Assembly (NCBI GenBank): GCA_002104905.1
Contig: MCFE01000309.1
Span: 1 to 64,000 of the forward strand
Source of the DNA: Basidiobolus meristosporus CBS 931.73
Lineage: Eukaryota > Basidiobolomycota > Basidiobolomycetes > Basidiobolales > Basidiobolaceae
Length of the DNA stretch: 64,000 bases
Reading direction: 5' to 3'
The position numbers and the translations under genes are program-made. This document shows positions 24,971 through 36,880 of the stretch, piece after piece (the stretch's first letter is position 1; each line of letters starts with the position of its first letter). The notes beneath the pieces were generated by a model, which was not told where the DNA came from, searched no databases, and was given only the letters and a program-made list of their open reading frames with translations.

Positions 24971-25440
24971 AGTGTGAAAGGGAGGCAAGTTTTAGATTTG
25001 GGTGGACAGGTTGGTTTGGTGGGTGGATAAACTTCCCTCAGCACTTTGTGGATTTATGGATTATTTTGTATCTCTTTGATCTCAGTGTTATGAAGCTTGG
25101 GATATCAAGTCCAACATCAGATTCCAATTGCTCCATGAGTATTTAGGTACAACTAGAAAATTCACAACACTCCCACTTGGCTAAATGTTAATATTAGTTA
25201 GGCCCAACTGGGATCCAAGATACTCAAATGTCTCTAACTTGTGGCTTTGTAGATGTATCTGCAATTGTTTTATTGTTATGACAGTTCACTAAATTAGCAA
25301 TGCTCTTCCCTCTGGCTTCCAGGAAGGAATGCGGACCAATACTTATGTACTTGATTATAGCATGAAAAGCTGGGCTTCTCCCTAATTACTCACATCCTTA
25401 ATTATCTTGATACATGGTGGTGTTATTGTTGCGATATTCT
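24971..25440 (-). mobile_element. Copia fragment: LTR end plus RNase H end, minus strand
   Basis: From about 25168 the order acaaca then ctcccactt, followed by sequence matching the reverse complement of the copia RNase H end at 26898-27130, identifies the junction of a 3' LTR and the pol end of an older copia copy. It stops at about 25440 and is too decayed for a continuous frame. Bases 24971-25150 are AT-rich and probably a decayed LTR piece. Confidence 0.5.
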
Positions 25441-26897
25441 GAGGAGTATTGGAAGTGATGTGGAGAACTAGAGGATTTACATATTATTCACTTGTAAATT
25501 TATTGATCAAAAGGTATGGTATTTATACTTTTAATAGAGTAGAGAAAGCAAACATGCATAGCTTGTTAAGGAAGGTACCAATAATATGTGTGCAAAGTTT
25601 GGGGTCTTTAGGACAACCTTGAGAAAAATAATATTCTGGGTACCTGCCAATTTGGTGAAAATATTCTAAGTAAATCCTGACAAGAAATCTGGTCAGGAGA
25701 GAATGCTTATCACAGTATAAGTTCTATGTGACCAAGTTAGCATAAATATTTAGGTGACAACTCAATAATTACAACAGTTGTCAGAGTTTTAGAGAGATTG
25801 GAAGTGGCTGCGAGAACAGGTAGATTTTGGAGCTTTCACTTGATGTTTTTTCAAATGTAAGAGTGGCATTTATTCTCCTACATGGCAAAAAAGACACAAA
25901 ATAAGTTTGCAAATGTCCCAAGAGCATGTGCATAAAGTTTAGGACTGTCTGGACAACTTTGAGAAATTTTATGTTCTGGGTACCTGACAATTGTTGTGAA
26001 GATCTGTAATTGCACCTAAATATTCTTGTAGCTTATGTTGTGATTATTAGCTTTTCATCTTAATATTCATGCTAGTTTAGTCACATGGATCTTATCCTGT
26101 GATTAGCATTCTGTCCTGACCAATTTTCTTGTTGAGATTCACTTAGAATATTTCCACTATATTATCAGGTTCACAGATTGTGACCATTCTCAAAGTAGTC
26201 CAAAAGACCCAAAACTTTGCACACACACTCTTGGGACCTTCATTAAAAGGCCACACATGTTTGTAGATATTGGGAGTGATTGGGAGAACAAGTAGAAAAA
26301 ATGGTTTTCACTTAAGGATTTATTAATGTAAAAGTAGTATTTATACTTTTACATGATCTTGGCATAACAAACACATAGAATAGCTTAAGGAAGATCCCAA
26401 GAACATGTGTGCAAAATTTGGGGCTGTTTGCACAACTTTGAGAATTTATATGCTCTGGGCACCTGGTATTTTGGTGAAAATATTCTAAGTAAATCCCAAC
26501 CAGGAATTTGGGTAGTATTACCTAGGATTGGAAGGTGATGATATAAGTGACTATGTTAGGTGAATATTTAGGTGGAATTACAAATCTTTACAACAGATTT
26601 TGTGATTTTCACTCAATGATTTATTCATTGTAAAAGTAGTATTTATACTTTTACATGGTCTTGCATAAAACAAAATAGAATATGCTTAGAAGGATCCCAA
26701 GTGCATCTATACAAAGTTTGGGGCTGTTTGGACAACTCAGTGAATTTTCATGCTCTGGGTACCTGATATTTTGGCAAAAAATATTCTATGTGAATCCTAA
26801 CAAGGAGTTTGGTCAGTATTACCCAGGATTTGAAGGTAATGATCTAGGTGACTAAGTTAGGTGAATATTTAGGTGGAATTACAAGTTCTTACAACAC
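25430..26897. repeat. Cluster of partial copia LTRs in both orientations
   Basis: At least four LTR pieces of the family defined by the 349-bp LTR at 41271-41619 lie side by side. Shared signatures are a TATA-like gtatttatactttta, the run about loss of leading bases ccaagaacatgtgtgcaaa, and an end with ttacaaca. Pieces at about 25440-25775, 26230-26600 and 26600-26897 read on the minus strand, while about 26000-26230 reads on the plus strand. The rightmost one is the 3' LTR of the copia pol to its right. Confidence 0.6.
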
Positions 26898-29650
26898 TCC
26901 CACTCAGCTAAATGTTCATACTGACTAGTTCTAATTTTGACCTAAGATATTCAGACTTCTCTCTAGCTGATGGTTGGGTTAGTATATCTGCAATCATTTC
27001 ATCTGTAGGACAGTAAACTATGCCTACTAAGTTATCCTCTATACCTTCACATATGAAATGATGTCTAATATCTATGTGCTTAGTTCTAGCATGAAAAGTT
27101 GGATTTCTCCCTAATTGTACATATCCTTCATTGTCTTGAAATAAACTAATAAGCATTTTTTGACACAGGCCTAGATCTGTAGAAAGCTTTCTTAACCACA
27201 TTGCTTCTTTTATAGCTTCAAAGGTTGTCATATATTCTGCCTCTGTGGTGGAAAGTGCTATGGGTAGTTGCTTTCTTGAATTTAATGAAATTGCTCCTTG
27301 ACAGTAAAGAAAGGTGCATCCTGTGGTGGATCTTCTGTCTTCTATATTTTGTCCCCAATCAGCATCAGAGTATCCCACAAGATCTTGTTCTGACTCATTA
27401 TAAATGTATCTTAAGCAGATACAGCAGTTTCTTTTTGGTATCTAAAAATCTGCTTAACTACTGCAATATGATTGGATCCATAGTTCTTATTATGCTGGCT
27501 GACAACTCCCACTGAATATGAGATATCTGGATAGGTTCCAAGCATGATATACATACAACTGCTGACCATATATTGAAAAGGAAAGTCAGGGCTTCCAGAT
27601 GGCACCAAGCTCTCTTGATTTGTTTGAGTTTTGTCCAAGTTGAGGTTTGTCTCCATTGGGGTAGCTGCCGTTTTATGGTCATCCATGTGGTACCTCTTTA
27701 GTATATCTTGAATATACTTGGATTGACTTAAAGTGATAGTCTGAGTACTTCTGTCTATGGAGAACTTCATCCTCTGGTAGTTACTGAGTTCTCCTAGATT
27801 GGACATCTTGAACTCTTTATATAGGCTGGATTTAGTCTCTTCCAATGTTGCAAGGTTATTGGTGGCTATAGTAAGATCATCCACATAATGAGCTAATAGA
27901 ATGGGATTTGCTCTATCTGGCTTGTAGTATAAACTATACCCTAAGAAAAAAATTGAGAAAAGGCCAGCAAATTACCATCATAGTATTGGCTGAATTCCAA
28001 GTTTCTCAAAGTTGAGAACTCTCAATATCTCTGTTCTTTGCTTATGGGCAGGCAAGCAAACAAGTTCTCCAGGAGGATACTAGGCAAGCTAGCATCCATG
28101 CCAAATTTGGTAATTACCTGCCCATTACTTCCATCAAAAATTGCATTTGAAATTTTGAACCTAAATCACCAGCTGAATATCAGCAAAATACCATTAGTTT
28201 ACCAGATGAATACCAGCTAAAAATTGGATGAATTCCAAGTCTGAGATTTCCCATAGGGTATAGTCACCATTACTCCTTCTGAAACTCAAAGATTTCTGAT
28301 AAGAATCTAATTCAATTCCAGGCTCTTGGTGATTGTTTGAGTCAATATAGAGACTTTCTAAACATACAGACCAAATGGGGGTTATCTTGGTCAACAAACC
28401 CATCAGGCTGGTCAATATACATGTCCTCAACAAGCTCTCCATTCAAAAATGTAGCTTTTACATCCATTTGATGTATAAAAAACTTATACTTGCCTGCAAT
28501 AGCCAATATTAATCTGATGGAAGTAAACTTGGTTACCAATGCAAAGGTCTCAGTAGAGTCAAGTCCATTTGTTTGAGAGTATTCTTTGGCCATAGGGATT
28601 GCCTTGTATCTTTCAATTGTGCAATCAGCCTTGCATTTTGTCTCAATGACCCATCTGCATACAATTGATTTTTGGACCATTGGTAATATGACCAAGTCCC
28701 AAGTTTGATTTTCCATCAGGGCCTGACATTCCTCAGTCATTGCAGATCCTCAAAACTTTATCTGAGGGCTATTTAGGGCCCCTTTTACAGCCTGGGGCTC
28801 ATCAAAATGGACTGAATAGGCATAGGACAAGTTGTACCCTCATTGATATAGTAATTTGGACTATTTCTTGTCCAGTTGGATCTCCTGGCATTTGATACCA
28901 TGACAATCACTTCTGGGATATTCCTGGGCACTGATTCTGGCTGAAATACAGCTGTAGGGTTCTCTTCAGTGAGAAGTTATATATTGTTTTGCTCTGATTC
29001 AATCCTAACTATTGGAGGACTTGAGCTCAGGTTTTTGTCATCAGCTGATGTCATTTTTTGCAAATATTTTGAGTTTTCATTAAACAACACATCCCTGGAC
29101 GTGATCAGCTTCTTTGCTTCCATATTGTAGATTCTGTATGCTATAATTTGATTGCAGTAGTCCAAATATATGAAATTTACACTTTTGACTCAATTTTTGA
29201 CTGATTTCCAGGCAATTTGTTGGCATATGCTGTGCATCCAAATATTCTTAGATATTCTGCACTTGGTCTGTATCTATACCATGCATTGAATGGAGTACAA
29301 TCACAAAGTACTCTGCTATTACCCCTATTTTTAAGGTGTACAACTTTGGCAACAGATTCTGCCAAAAAATCAAAGGAGAATTTTTGATCATGGATCATCA
29401 ATCTTATTATATCTCTTATTGCTCTATTTGCACATTCTGCTACTCCATTTTGCTCTGGGAAGTAAGGTACAGTAGTTGCTTACTTTATCCTTTGAGTATT
29501 GCAGAAGTGGATGAAGAGTTTTGAGGTATATTCTCCACTGTTGCTAGAGCATATTTTCTTGACTTTTACAACAATGTTACTCTCCAGCATGGCTTCAAGC
29601 TCCCTGAGTTTAGACACAGCTTCTTCCAATCTATCCATGAAATAGACTGC
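26898..29650 (-). pseudogene. Degenerate Ty1/copia pol (RNase H, RT, part of integrase)
   Basis: Reading right to left on the minus strand: integrase end and post-integrase region (SRVLCDCTPFNAWYRYRPSA near 29177-29401), reverse transcriptase in pieces (28194-28740 and 27411-27884, with MDDLTIATNN at the active site), and RNase H (26908-27378, YSDADWG, STTEAEYM, FQDNEGY). Many stops and frameshifts break it. The purine-rich tract GTGGGAG beside the LTR at 26897 fits a polypurine tract. It is interrupted by a short DNA element at 27939-28258 and cut at about 29650 by a gypsy LTR; gag is absent. Confidence 0.85.
27939..28258 (+). mobile_element. Short non-autonomous DNA element (CCCTA-ended MITE), copy 2
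   Basis: A 320-bp insert in the copia reverse transcriptase. It starts CCCTAAG and ends CCATAGGG, flanked by TATA on both sides (27935-27938 and 28259-28262). Removing it and one TATA restores the RT sequence DY-S-L-YYK seen in the plus-strand relative at 43408-45201. Internal sequence matches 24694-24970 in inverse orientation. Confidence 0.8.
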
Positions 29651-30716
29651 TGTGTTGCATTATCATTGCTATGGCTTGTTCTACAATTTAGAGGCCAATC
29701 AACTATATTCAACAACATCCAGTATGCAAATACTGAAATAGTTTATTGGGAGTTTGATATACTAATAGAAGAGATAAATCTCACTAATATTCACAATCTT
29801 AGGCTCTAAACATACTCTGGGCAGTGCTTCTCACTTCTACAGCAGTATTCTGACCCTTTGTTGACTATTGAGCTTAGTCGCTTTTATAACAACCTTTTCT
29901 TATCTAGAAGTCACTTTCCTTTCTGAGAGAATATTTCCTGATATGGAAATTTGGAACTCCCCTTTAGCCTGAAGGGGTATCTTTAGAGTAGAGGGGCTTC
30001 TTAAAGTGGTGTCTAAAGTGGACTTTATAATATAGGGGGGTCTAAAGGGCAGCTTTGGAGTAAAAGGGGTTTCTTAGTGGCAACTTTTCCAACTGAAAAG
30101 TGGTAGTTTTCTTGTAGAACTTAGATATAATTCTGTTGAGCTTTGCAGTCTCTTTACTGATGTAGTACCAGTCAAAGTCAGAATGCTCAACAGTGCAAGT
30201 GATGCAGGGGAAGTCTTATAACATTTAGACTTGGAGTTGTAGTGTGGAGATTTTGGAAAGAAAGGCTCTTTTTATTTTTCAGCTGGGAAGTTATATACTT
30301 GAAAATTCTGAAGGATCAAAGTTTTTGGGCAATTGGGCAAGCAATACACATGCTACAAAGCTAAAATTCTGCAATGGTGCAGATTGGGCATAGGTGCAGC
30401 ACCTGCAAGAATAAGCACATGATTTGATTGGCAGGTTCAATGGTTATATGCAATTGAAGCCACCATAACAATCCTAGCAATATAGGCACAGTACAATTGG
30501 TTATAGTACTCTTTAGAGCATATCTCTTCAAGGACTGCTTCAAATGAGCTGTAGTTTAAGTCATGTGTTGGCTACTGCATGTTCTAGATGACATCATATT
30601 CTTGGGTGGATTATCTGTCAGGGTCCTGAGCATTTGTCTTTCAGATTTACAAATTCTTGATCTTTCAGTTGTTTGTTTTCATAGAAAAAGGCAAAATGAA
30701 GAAATGAGTGCCATTT
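29650..30716 (-). repeat. Ty3/gypsy LTR, minus orientation
   Basis: Reverse complement of this segment aligns by eye with the LTRs at about 52930-54070 and 63003-64000: caaaatgagtgc at one end, a central stretch of repeated CCCCTTTAG-like units (29950-30100), and the end with gcatactggatg and tagaacaagcc. It is the 3' LTR of the minus-strand gypsy whose interior continues at 30716. Confidence 0.7.
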
Positions 30717-31078
30717 TGGTCTTAAGATATTGGAGTAATAGAGTAAATTCCATTACTGCAAGTCTCCCCTAGCTTTGAGAAATAATGCCCTCATTATTAC
30801 TTCTGACATGGAACTTCTTCAATTTGTTACCAGGTTGTGCAAGTGCAAGCAGCATGCTACTAAGTTCTGCTTGTTTATAATATCAATCTTTGTTTGCATA
30901 TATCATCTTATAGGGACTGTGCCATTGGGAATCCAGTTGTATGCCTTATTTTCTGGCTTTTTGTGTTGTTTTGTAGTGTTAATACTCCTACTTCTGGGGA
31001 TGTCTCTCTTAGACATTTTTGACTGTCAAAATACTCCTTGCCAGCCATTCTGGATTTCTTCAGGTTGTCTGTAGTATT
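30717..31078 (-). pseudogene. Gypsy interior fragment (post-integrase end), left of the foldback
   Basis: The minus-strand reading RMAGKEYFDSQKCLRE, then TLQNNTKSQK, matches the plus-strand gypsy at about 62750-62840 (MADKEYLDGQKCLR, LLQNTKSQE). The frame resumes on the far side of the foldback element at 33361. Confidence 0.7.
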
Positions 31079-31803
31079 AGACTTGTTCCGTTGGATAGTG
31101 CCACATTGAGCCATGAGTGCCAAATGATGCCATAGTGTGCCAGGGAGGCCAAATGAGCCTATACTTGGCCACAGAGTGTGAAACAGAGCTCAGCATCTTC
31201 ATGCAAAGCTGCCCCTGTGTTTCACCTATGATGTAGCAGAAAATCCATTTTTTGATGTTATTTTGTGGATCAATGTTGTGCAGGATGTGTAAGAGCACAG
31301 AAGAACTGAAGACATGCATCAGGTATGCAATACCCATGGCACTCTGAATCTAGCTCCTGTGGCTTGTAGCATGTCACAAAAATGCATGGCATTATCTTGG
31401 TCCACTGGTACTATCTGGCACTATATTTAATTATTAGCCCTAAAGTAAGATCTATACAAAGCAATTATAGTGCCAGATAGTACCAGTGGACCAAGATAAT
31501 GCCATGCATTTTTGTGACATGCTACAAGCCACAGGAGCTAGATTCAGAGTGCCATGGGTATTGCATACCTGATGCATGTCTTCAGTTCTTCTGTGCTCTT
31601 ACACATCCTGCACAACATTGATCCACAAAAAAACATCAAAAAATGGATTTTCTGCTACATCATAGGTGAAACACAGGGGCAGCTTTGCATGAAGATGCTG
31701 AGCTCTGTTTCACACTCTGTGGCCAAGTATAGGCTCATTTGGCCTCCCTGGCACACTATGGCATCATTTGGCACTCATGGCTCAATGTGGCACTATCCAA
31801 CGG

Positions 31804-33344
31804 TGTGGTGGTGTAGAGGTACTCCTGGGAGAAGCTACACAACTCAAGGTGTGTGCAGTGTCTGATGGGTGCAATAACCTCTGGGTCTAAACTGCTGGTG
31901 TCTTTGTCAATAGACTTGTTCCGTTGGATAGTGCCACATTGAGCCATGAGTGCCAAATGATGCCATAGTGTGCCAGGGAGGCCAAGTGAGCCTATACTTG
32001 GCCACAGAGTGTGAAACACAGCTCTGCATCTTCATGCAAAGCAGCCCCTATGTTTCACCCATTGAGCTGGAAAAAATCCATTTTTTGACCTTTTTTTTTG
32101 GATCAATGTTGTGCAGGATGTGTAAGAGCACAAAAAGATTTAAGACATGCATCAGGTATGCAATACCCATGGCACTCTGAATCTAGCTCCTGTGGCTTGT
32201 ATCATATCACAAAAATGAATGGCACTTTCTTGGTCCACTGGTACTATCTGGCACTATATTTAAATATTAGCCCTAAAGTAAAACCTATATAAAGCACTTA
32301 TAGTGCCAGATAGTACCAGTGGACCAAGATAGTGCCATTCATTTTTGTGACATGATACAAGCCACAGGAGCTAGATTCAGAGTGCCATGGGTATTGAGTA
32401 TCAGATGCATGTCCTCAGTCCTTCTGTGCTCTCACACATCCTGAACAATGTTGGTCCAATAAAAAAGGTCAAAAAATGGATTTTCTCCAGCTCAATGGGT
32501 GAAACACAGGGGCTGCTTTGCATGAAGATGCAGAGCTGTGTTTCACACTCTGTGGTCAAATATAGGCTCACTTGGCCTCCCTGGCACACTATGGCATCAT
32601 TTGGCACTCATGGCTCAATGTGGCACTATCCAATGGAACAAGTCTAATATGTCACTATGGTAAAAGCTCCTGCTTCTCTAGCTTCCTAGGTGCTCCAAGT
32701 GTCTCCAAAGGCCTCTGTGTGTCTTGTGCACTACCCTGAAAAGCTCCTTGATTGCAGGTCTGAGATGTACTATTGAAGGCAGGTGCAGTGATCAACTGCT
32801 AATCAATAAGGTAGAAGTGTTACTGATAGAAGGGATCATTTATTGATGAGGGATTGCTTTCCCTTGAATACTTTTCCTGATTGCCAAGTGATTACTAATG
32901 ACAAGGTTCTAGAAGATTCTAGGTATCAGTGGAATTCTTGATGACATCACTATGAGCTAAAAATATGCCAAGAATGTCCTGGAAGGTTCTAAAAGGCACA
33001 GCACTCTCAACCAATCAGGAATCAGTAGTCTGAAACCTGTGCAACATAGAAATACCATATATGGTATTGAAGTGGTAGGGATGGTAACACAGACCTAGGT
33101 CATGTGTCACAGATACTGACGCGGGTACTTGCCTTATATAGATACATCTACTGATCACAAAGCTGAGTAACATCTGGGATAACTAATGCTGATAACTAAT
33201 CAGGGTAAACATCATATGGGGATAATACTGATAATATGGGCAAAAGAAGAATGGGATAATACTGATAAGATAAAATATGGATAAGTATATCATAATGACT
33301 ATATGAATAAACTTGTCTGTGGGAGGTATGTTTACCCTACCACA
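31804..33344 (+). repeat. Solo LTR (TGTGGTGGTG family) containing foldback 2
   Basis: Begins TGTGGTGGTGTAGAGG and ends CCCTACCACA, flanked by ACGG on both sides (31800-31803 and 33345-33348). Without the foldback it is about 800 bp. A relative lies at 40009-41079 (same start, shared ttatatacttttc-like and ggttctaagtggcaca-like stretches). No internal retroelement coding lies inside, so it is a solo LTR. Confidence 0.78.
31912..32645. mobile_element. Foldback MITE 2 of the AGACTTGTTCC family
   Basis: A 734-bp inverted-repeat element with ends AGACTTGTTCCGTTGG and CCAATGGAACAAGTCT and a target repeat AAT (31909-31911 and 32646-32648). The arms meet in a loop near 32255-32300. Arms differ more than in foldback 1, so it is probably older or from a different source copy. 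It sits inside the solo LTR that splits foldback 1. Confidence 0.88.
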
Positions 33345-33360
33345 ACGGAACAAGTCTATT

Positions 33361-34497
33361 CTTTTGCAGAGTGTGAGCTTGTTGAATTGGTTGTATTCTT
33401 GCAAGTAATAGCTGTGATGTTGTCATAGTTGGTTTCCATAGGAGGGTAAGCCACTTTCAGAAGATATGTCTATTAGCAAAACAGCTTCAAGTTCGTATAC
33501 TAAAAAATATTGAGTATTTTCTGTACTTCTTATAACTGTAGCTCTATCAGCCCAAATTGCTACATAAAAATTATTTGCACATTTGTTGAGTTTTTTGTAG
33601 TTAAGCTTTGCTAATGTGTTTGCAATAGCAGAATGGTCACATTGATCTGGTGAAATTGCTTGTGGGCTATACCATGTTGAATTGATAAGCTTGGTTCCAT
33701 GCTCACAGCTAGTGTTACATAAGATCCACAATTTTCATTTTCTGCAATAAGGGTACCAAATGAAAAATGTCTGGGATATACATCTTCTTCAAGAAATCTT
33801 GCTACATGTAGCTTTAGCTGTTTGAGTACACAGAGTACCCCCAGTGCTACTTTATTGACTGATTGAGAGTTGAGCACATTTCCTTTGAAAAGTCAACTGA
33901 GATATTTGCAAGGATGTTGATGATAATCTTCAAAACTTGAATCATGATCCCACCAACCCCAATTACAGAGCTATCAACTGATACAATGATTGGTTATAAA
34001 TCAATAGCATTGTAGTCTATACCTGCTAAAACAGATGGCTTTGAAAATAACTCAAGCAATGTCAATATAACATTTGCCTGTACTTTGTGCTATTCAAATT
34101 TCAAGTTTTTCTGTAATAGTTGAATAAGTGGCCAAGCAATGTGAGCATAGTTCTTGATTCAAACTCTGAATAAGCCAGTCAGCTCTAAGTGTTGTCTAAT
34201 TTGATGAATAATGCCTGGTGTCTTTCAACTCTGTGCTGTTGGATATTTTCAGGATCAGGAAGTCTCCCTTTTTCAGTAACAAGTTCACCTAGAATGATTG
34301 CATTGTTGGATCCAAACTTGGATTTGGCTCCAGATACAGCTGGACCAGAAGCTTGAAGTTTCTCCCTGACCCTTTCAACAGTCAATATGTGATCATAAAC
34401 AGATCCACTAGGGTAAGACATGTTATGTACATTTATCTTTGGACTCATTCTTAGCTGCAATGTCATCAAGAAATAGTCAACATATCTCAGGGAAGCA
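33361..34497 (-). pseudogene. Degenerate Ty3/gypsy integrase and RT, minus strand
   Basis: Minus-strand peptide with IANTLAKLNYKKLNKCANNF (33423-33731) matches the integrase region at 62372-62791 (FANTLVKLSYDEPNKWANNF), and 34185-34469 (VYDHILTVERVREKLQASG, FGSNNAIILGELVTEKGRLP) matches the RT/connection region at 56053-56340. Order is integrase then RT from left to right, as expected for a minus-strand gypsy; sequence between them (RNase H) is unreadable. Multiple stops. Confidence 0.72.
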
Positions 34498-34864
34498 GTT
34501 ATTATGACTTAATGCTTGAATGTAGAAGTTATATAAGTTTCCAGTCAAGTCAATTAGTTTTATTTTTAGCCTATCTGTAAATTAGTATTATCTATCAAAT
34601 ATGTAGTATTAGTCAGCAGATGAGCCAGCAGATTGTGATCAGACAGAACTAGATATGATAGTTATCATCTGATTGGGTGATGACATTGCAATCAGATAAG
34701 ACATCAGCCACAACCTACATTAGAAAATACATTAATACAACAATTGATCTGGCAAAATGTTTACAAGCAGTTGCTGGATCCTCAATAAGAATCAGTTCAA
34801 GTTTTAGTGAGCACTATACTAGCTAAGATCCCTATTCCTTACAACTCTTAAATCAAACTTGTTA
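34498..34864 (+). repeat. 5' LTR of gypsy G1
   Basis: Matches the LTR halves at 48072-48305 and 51723-51858: aatgcttgaatgt near the start, agtcagcagatgagccagca in the middle, and acaattgatctggcaaaatg, tacaactctta toward the end. It is followed by ttggtagcagcaatagcc, placed where a primer binding site should be. Exact ends are approximate. Confidence 0.68.
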
Positions 34865-36550
34865 AATTGGTAGCAGCAATAGCCAGACACCTCCCCCCTG
34901 AAGAATGGAGTAGCCTCCTTCAAGCTGTCAGAAATTCAAGAATGGAAAAAAGCTATGCAGCAAATCCTGACCTAACAGCAACAGTCACACCAGATCCTCA
35001 GCCAGCAGCAACAAGGAACAATTACCATGGCCCAGAACCAGCAAAGCCCTGTCAGGAGCAACTTTACTGTCAAACTCAACCTGTGCTATGGCAACTTTGG
35101 TGTGAACAATGACTGGTACCATGGTAGAGTCAACAAAAACCTGGGAACATGGCTCTTTCAGATTAAAGAAGCATTTAAGGCTAATGGAATTGCCCCAGAA
35201 AGTAAGTTACACCATGCAGCCTCTTACCTGGCAGGTGCAGCCTTACAGTGATACCACAACAAGATCAAGTCAGCACTATGATAGGATGCTCCACTATCTC
35301 AATCTGGGATGAGCTTGTGCTGAAAATTTAACAAACCTTCCCACCAGAACACACCACTAAGAAGGATGCTGAAGACACTCAGACAGAAAGGAATGGTTAA
35401 CAATACATCTATGAGTAGGGATGTCTACTGCGTCAAGCTGAAAGCATGAACCCCCTGATCAAGTTGAATACTTTATTGATAGGTTGAAAGAAAGAACTTG
35501 CAAGGAACTGAATTATCAAAGACCTCAGACTACTGAAGAAGCCACCAAGTTTGCCATTGACCATGATTCAGCTATGTTTGGGGCTGGGAAGCCCACAATG
35601 ACTAATCAGAGAGGCTACAATCACAATGAAAGAAGACAATCAGAAGCAGTGTCAATGGAAACACACACTATGGAGAAGAACCTCACCTCAGCAGAATATA
35701 AGAAGAGAGGACTTTGTTTTAACTGCCACCAGCAAGATGATATCTCAAAGTACAGCCCTCAGAGTAGAAATGAACACCAGTCAACAAAAAACTTTGGCCA
35801 CTTTGAAGCCCTTGAGCATTGTAACATGGAGGATGAACTTGAAGAAGACTCAGTGATCACTTTCCATATGACCAATGAATACTTCTCCCAAAGGACCTCA
35901 AACTCTGGAAAGCACTTATACTAAAATGAAGTAACTAATAGAGTACCTGCCACAATTATGATTGACTTAGGGGCATTGCATGTGTACATGTCAGAGCAAT
36001 TTGCCTTAAAAGCTAGAATCAACTTAGAACCCACCAAACCAGCTTCAGTCTCAAAAGGTGATGAGAACTCTCATATAATCAGCCATATTACTTGGCAGTA
36101 AGAATGAGGATCAATGACTATGAAGTAGACCTACAAGCATATATATTTGGCAACTTCCTGTTTGACCTTGTACTTGAAAAAACATGGCTATTCTTTGTAA
36201 TCTATCAATCAACTGGAGAACCCATGCCCCCAATCCAAAAAGACAACCATACCTATGAGCTCCCACCTGCCTGACTATATTTTAACTTGGTCAAGTCCAG
36301 TGTGTGTGGAACAAGTGAACCTAGCAAAACACAGTTCTGCAGAGCACTTAGAAAAAGTACCCAGAGGTTCCTCATGGCAGTATTACAGGAGGGTTTCCCA
36401 GCTCCAGCACCTTGGAAGGTCCAGGCTCGTATAAAGGAAAATTCAGATGTGTTTTTGGATGAGCTTATAAGCCTATCATCAGCTGGAGATGTGGATCATG
36501 CCATTGATACAGCAGATAGCCCTCTACTGTGTAATACACCTTACAGAATG
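34865..36550 (+). pseudogene. Gypsy G1 gag, zinc knuckle remnant, protease and start of RT
   Basis: Plus-strand pieces in several frames: gag (KNLGTWLFQIKEAFKANGI near 35130), a later gag piece (FIDRLKERTCKELNYQRPQT near 35480), a damaged CCHC knuckle (CFNCHQQDDISKY, last residues lost), an aspartic protease-like MIDLGALHVYMSEQFALKAR (DSGA-type motif decayed to DLGA), and the leader to RT ending in CNTPYRM. Interrupted at 36550 by the Tnp2 element; RT resumes at 46339 with SPLELGEIKR. Confidence 0.75.
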
Positions 36551-36880
36551 CCTATGAAAAATTATTGAGATGATCCTGTCAAAAGGCTGTCACAAAGTTA
36601 ATATCCCATGACTGAGAGGTACCAATCTTGTCAGGACACTGTCCAGAGTCCATCAAAAAATAATTGCACCCCAGATTTCACAAAAAACTTTGTCAAAATT
36701 TTTCATCACAACAATGTATAAGTGGTCTTTGATTGGTTCCCTGCCAATTTGCTCACTTTCTGATCCCAGACACTCTATTGCCTCCTACATTTGTGTGAAT
36801 TGATTGTCTATTGCCTCTTTTTCACACGCCTTACTTCCTGACTCAACAATTTCTCTTACTTTTCATGCATACAATTTGAT

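Larger units (their letters stand above)
31079..33357. mobile_element. Foldback MITE 1 of the AGACTTGTTCC family, split by a solo LTR
   Basis: Left arm from 31079 (AGACTTGTTCCGTTGG) to about 31422, a loop of roughly 35-40 bp, then an inverted arm from about 31458 to 31803, finishing at 33349-33357 (AACAAGTCT) after an inserted LTR (31804-33344). The 3-bp ATT target repeat flanks it (31076-31078 and 33358-33360). The arms are almost perfectly complementary; I noticed one mismatch in about 345 bp, apart from the interrupted tip. Because the arms are inverted copies, the same peptide can be read from each arm; these frames are not genes. Removing it joins the two halves of the gypsy interior. 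Confidence 0.88.

Noticed and set aside
31077-31865. Two frames on opposite strands giving the same ~86-residue peptide (MGIAYLMHVFSS)
   Set aside because: They are the two arms of the foldback; identical peptide is a consequence of the palindrome. No start context or domain.
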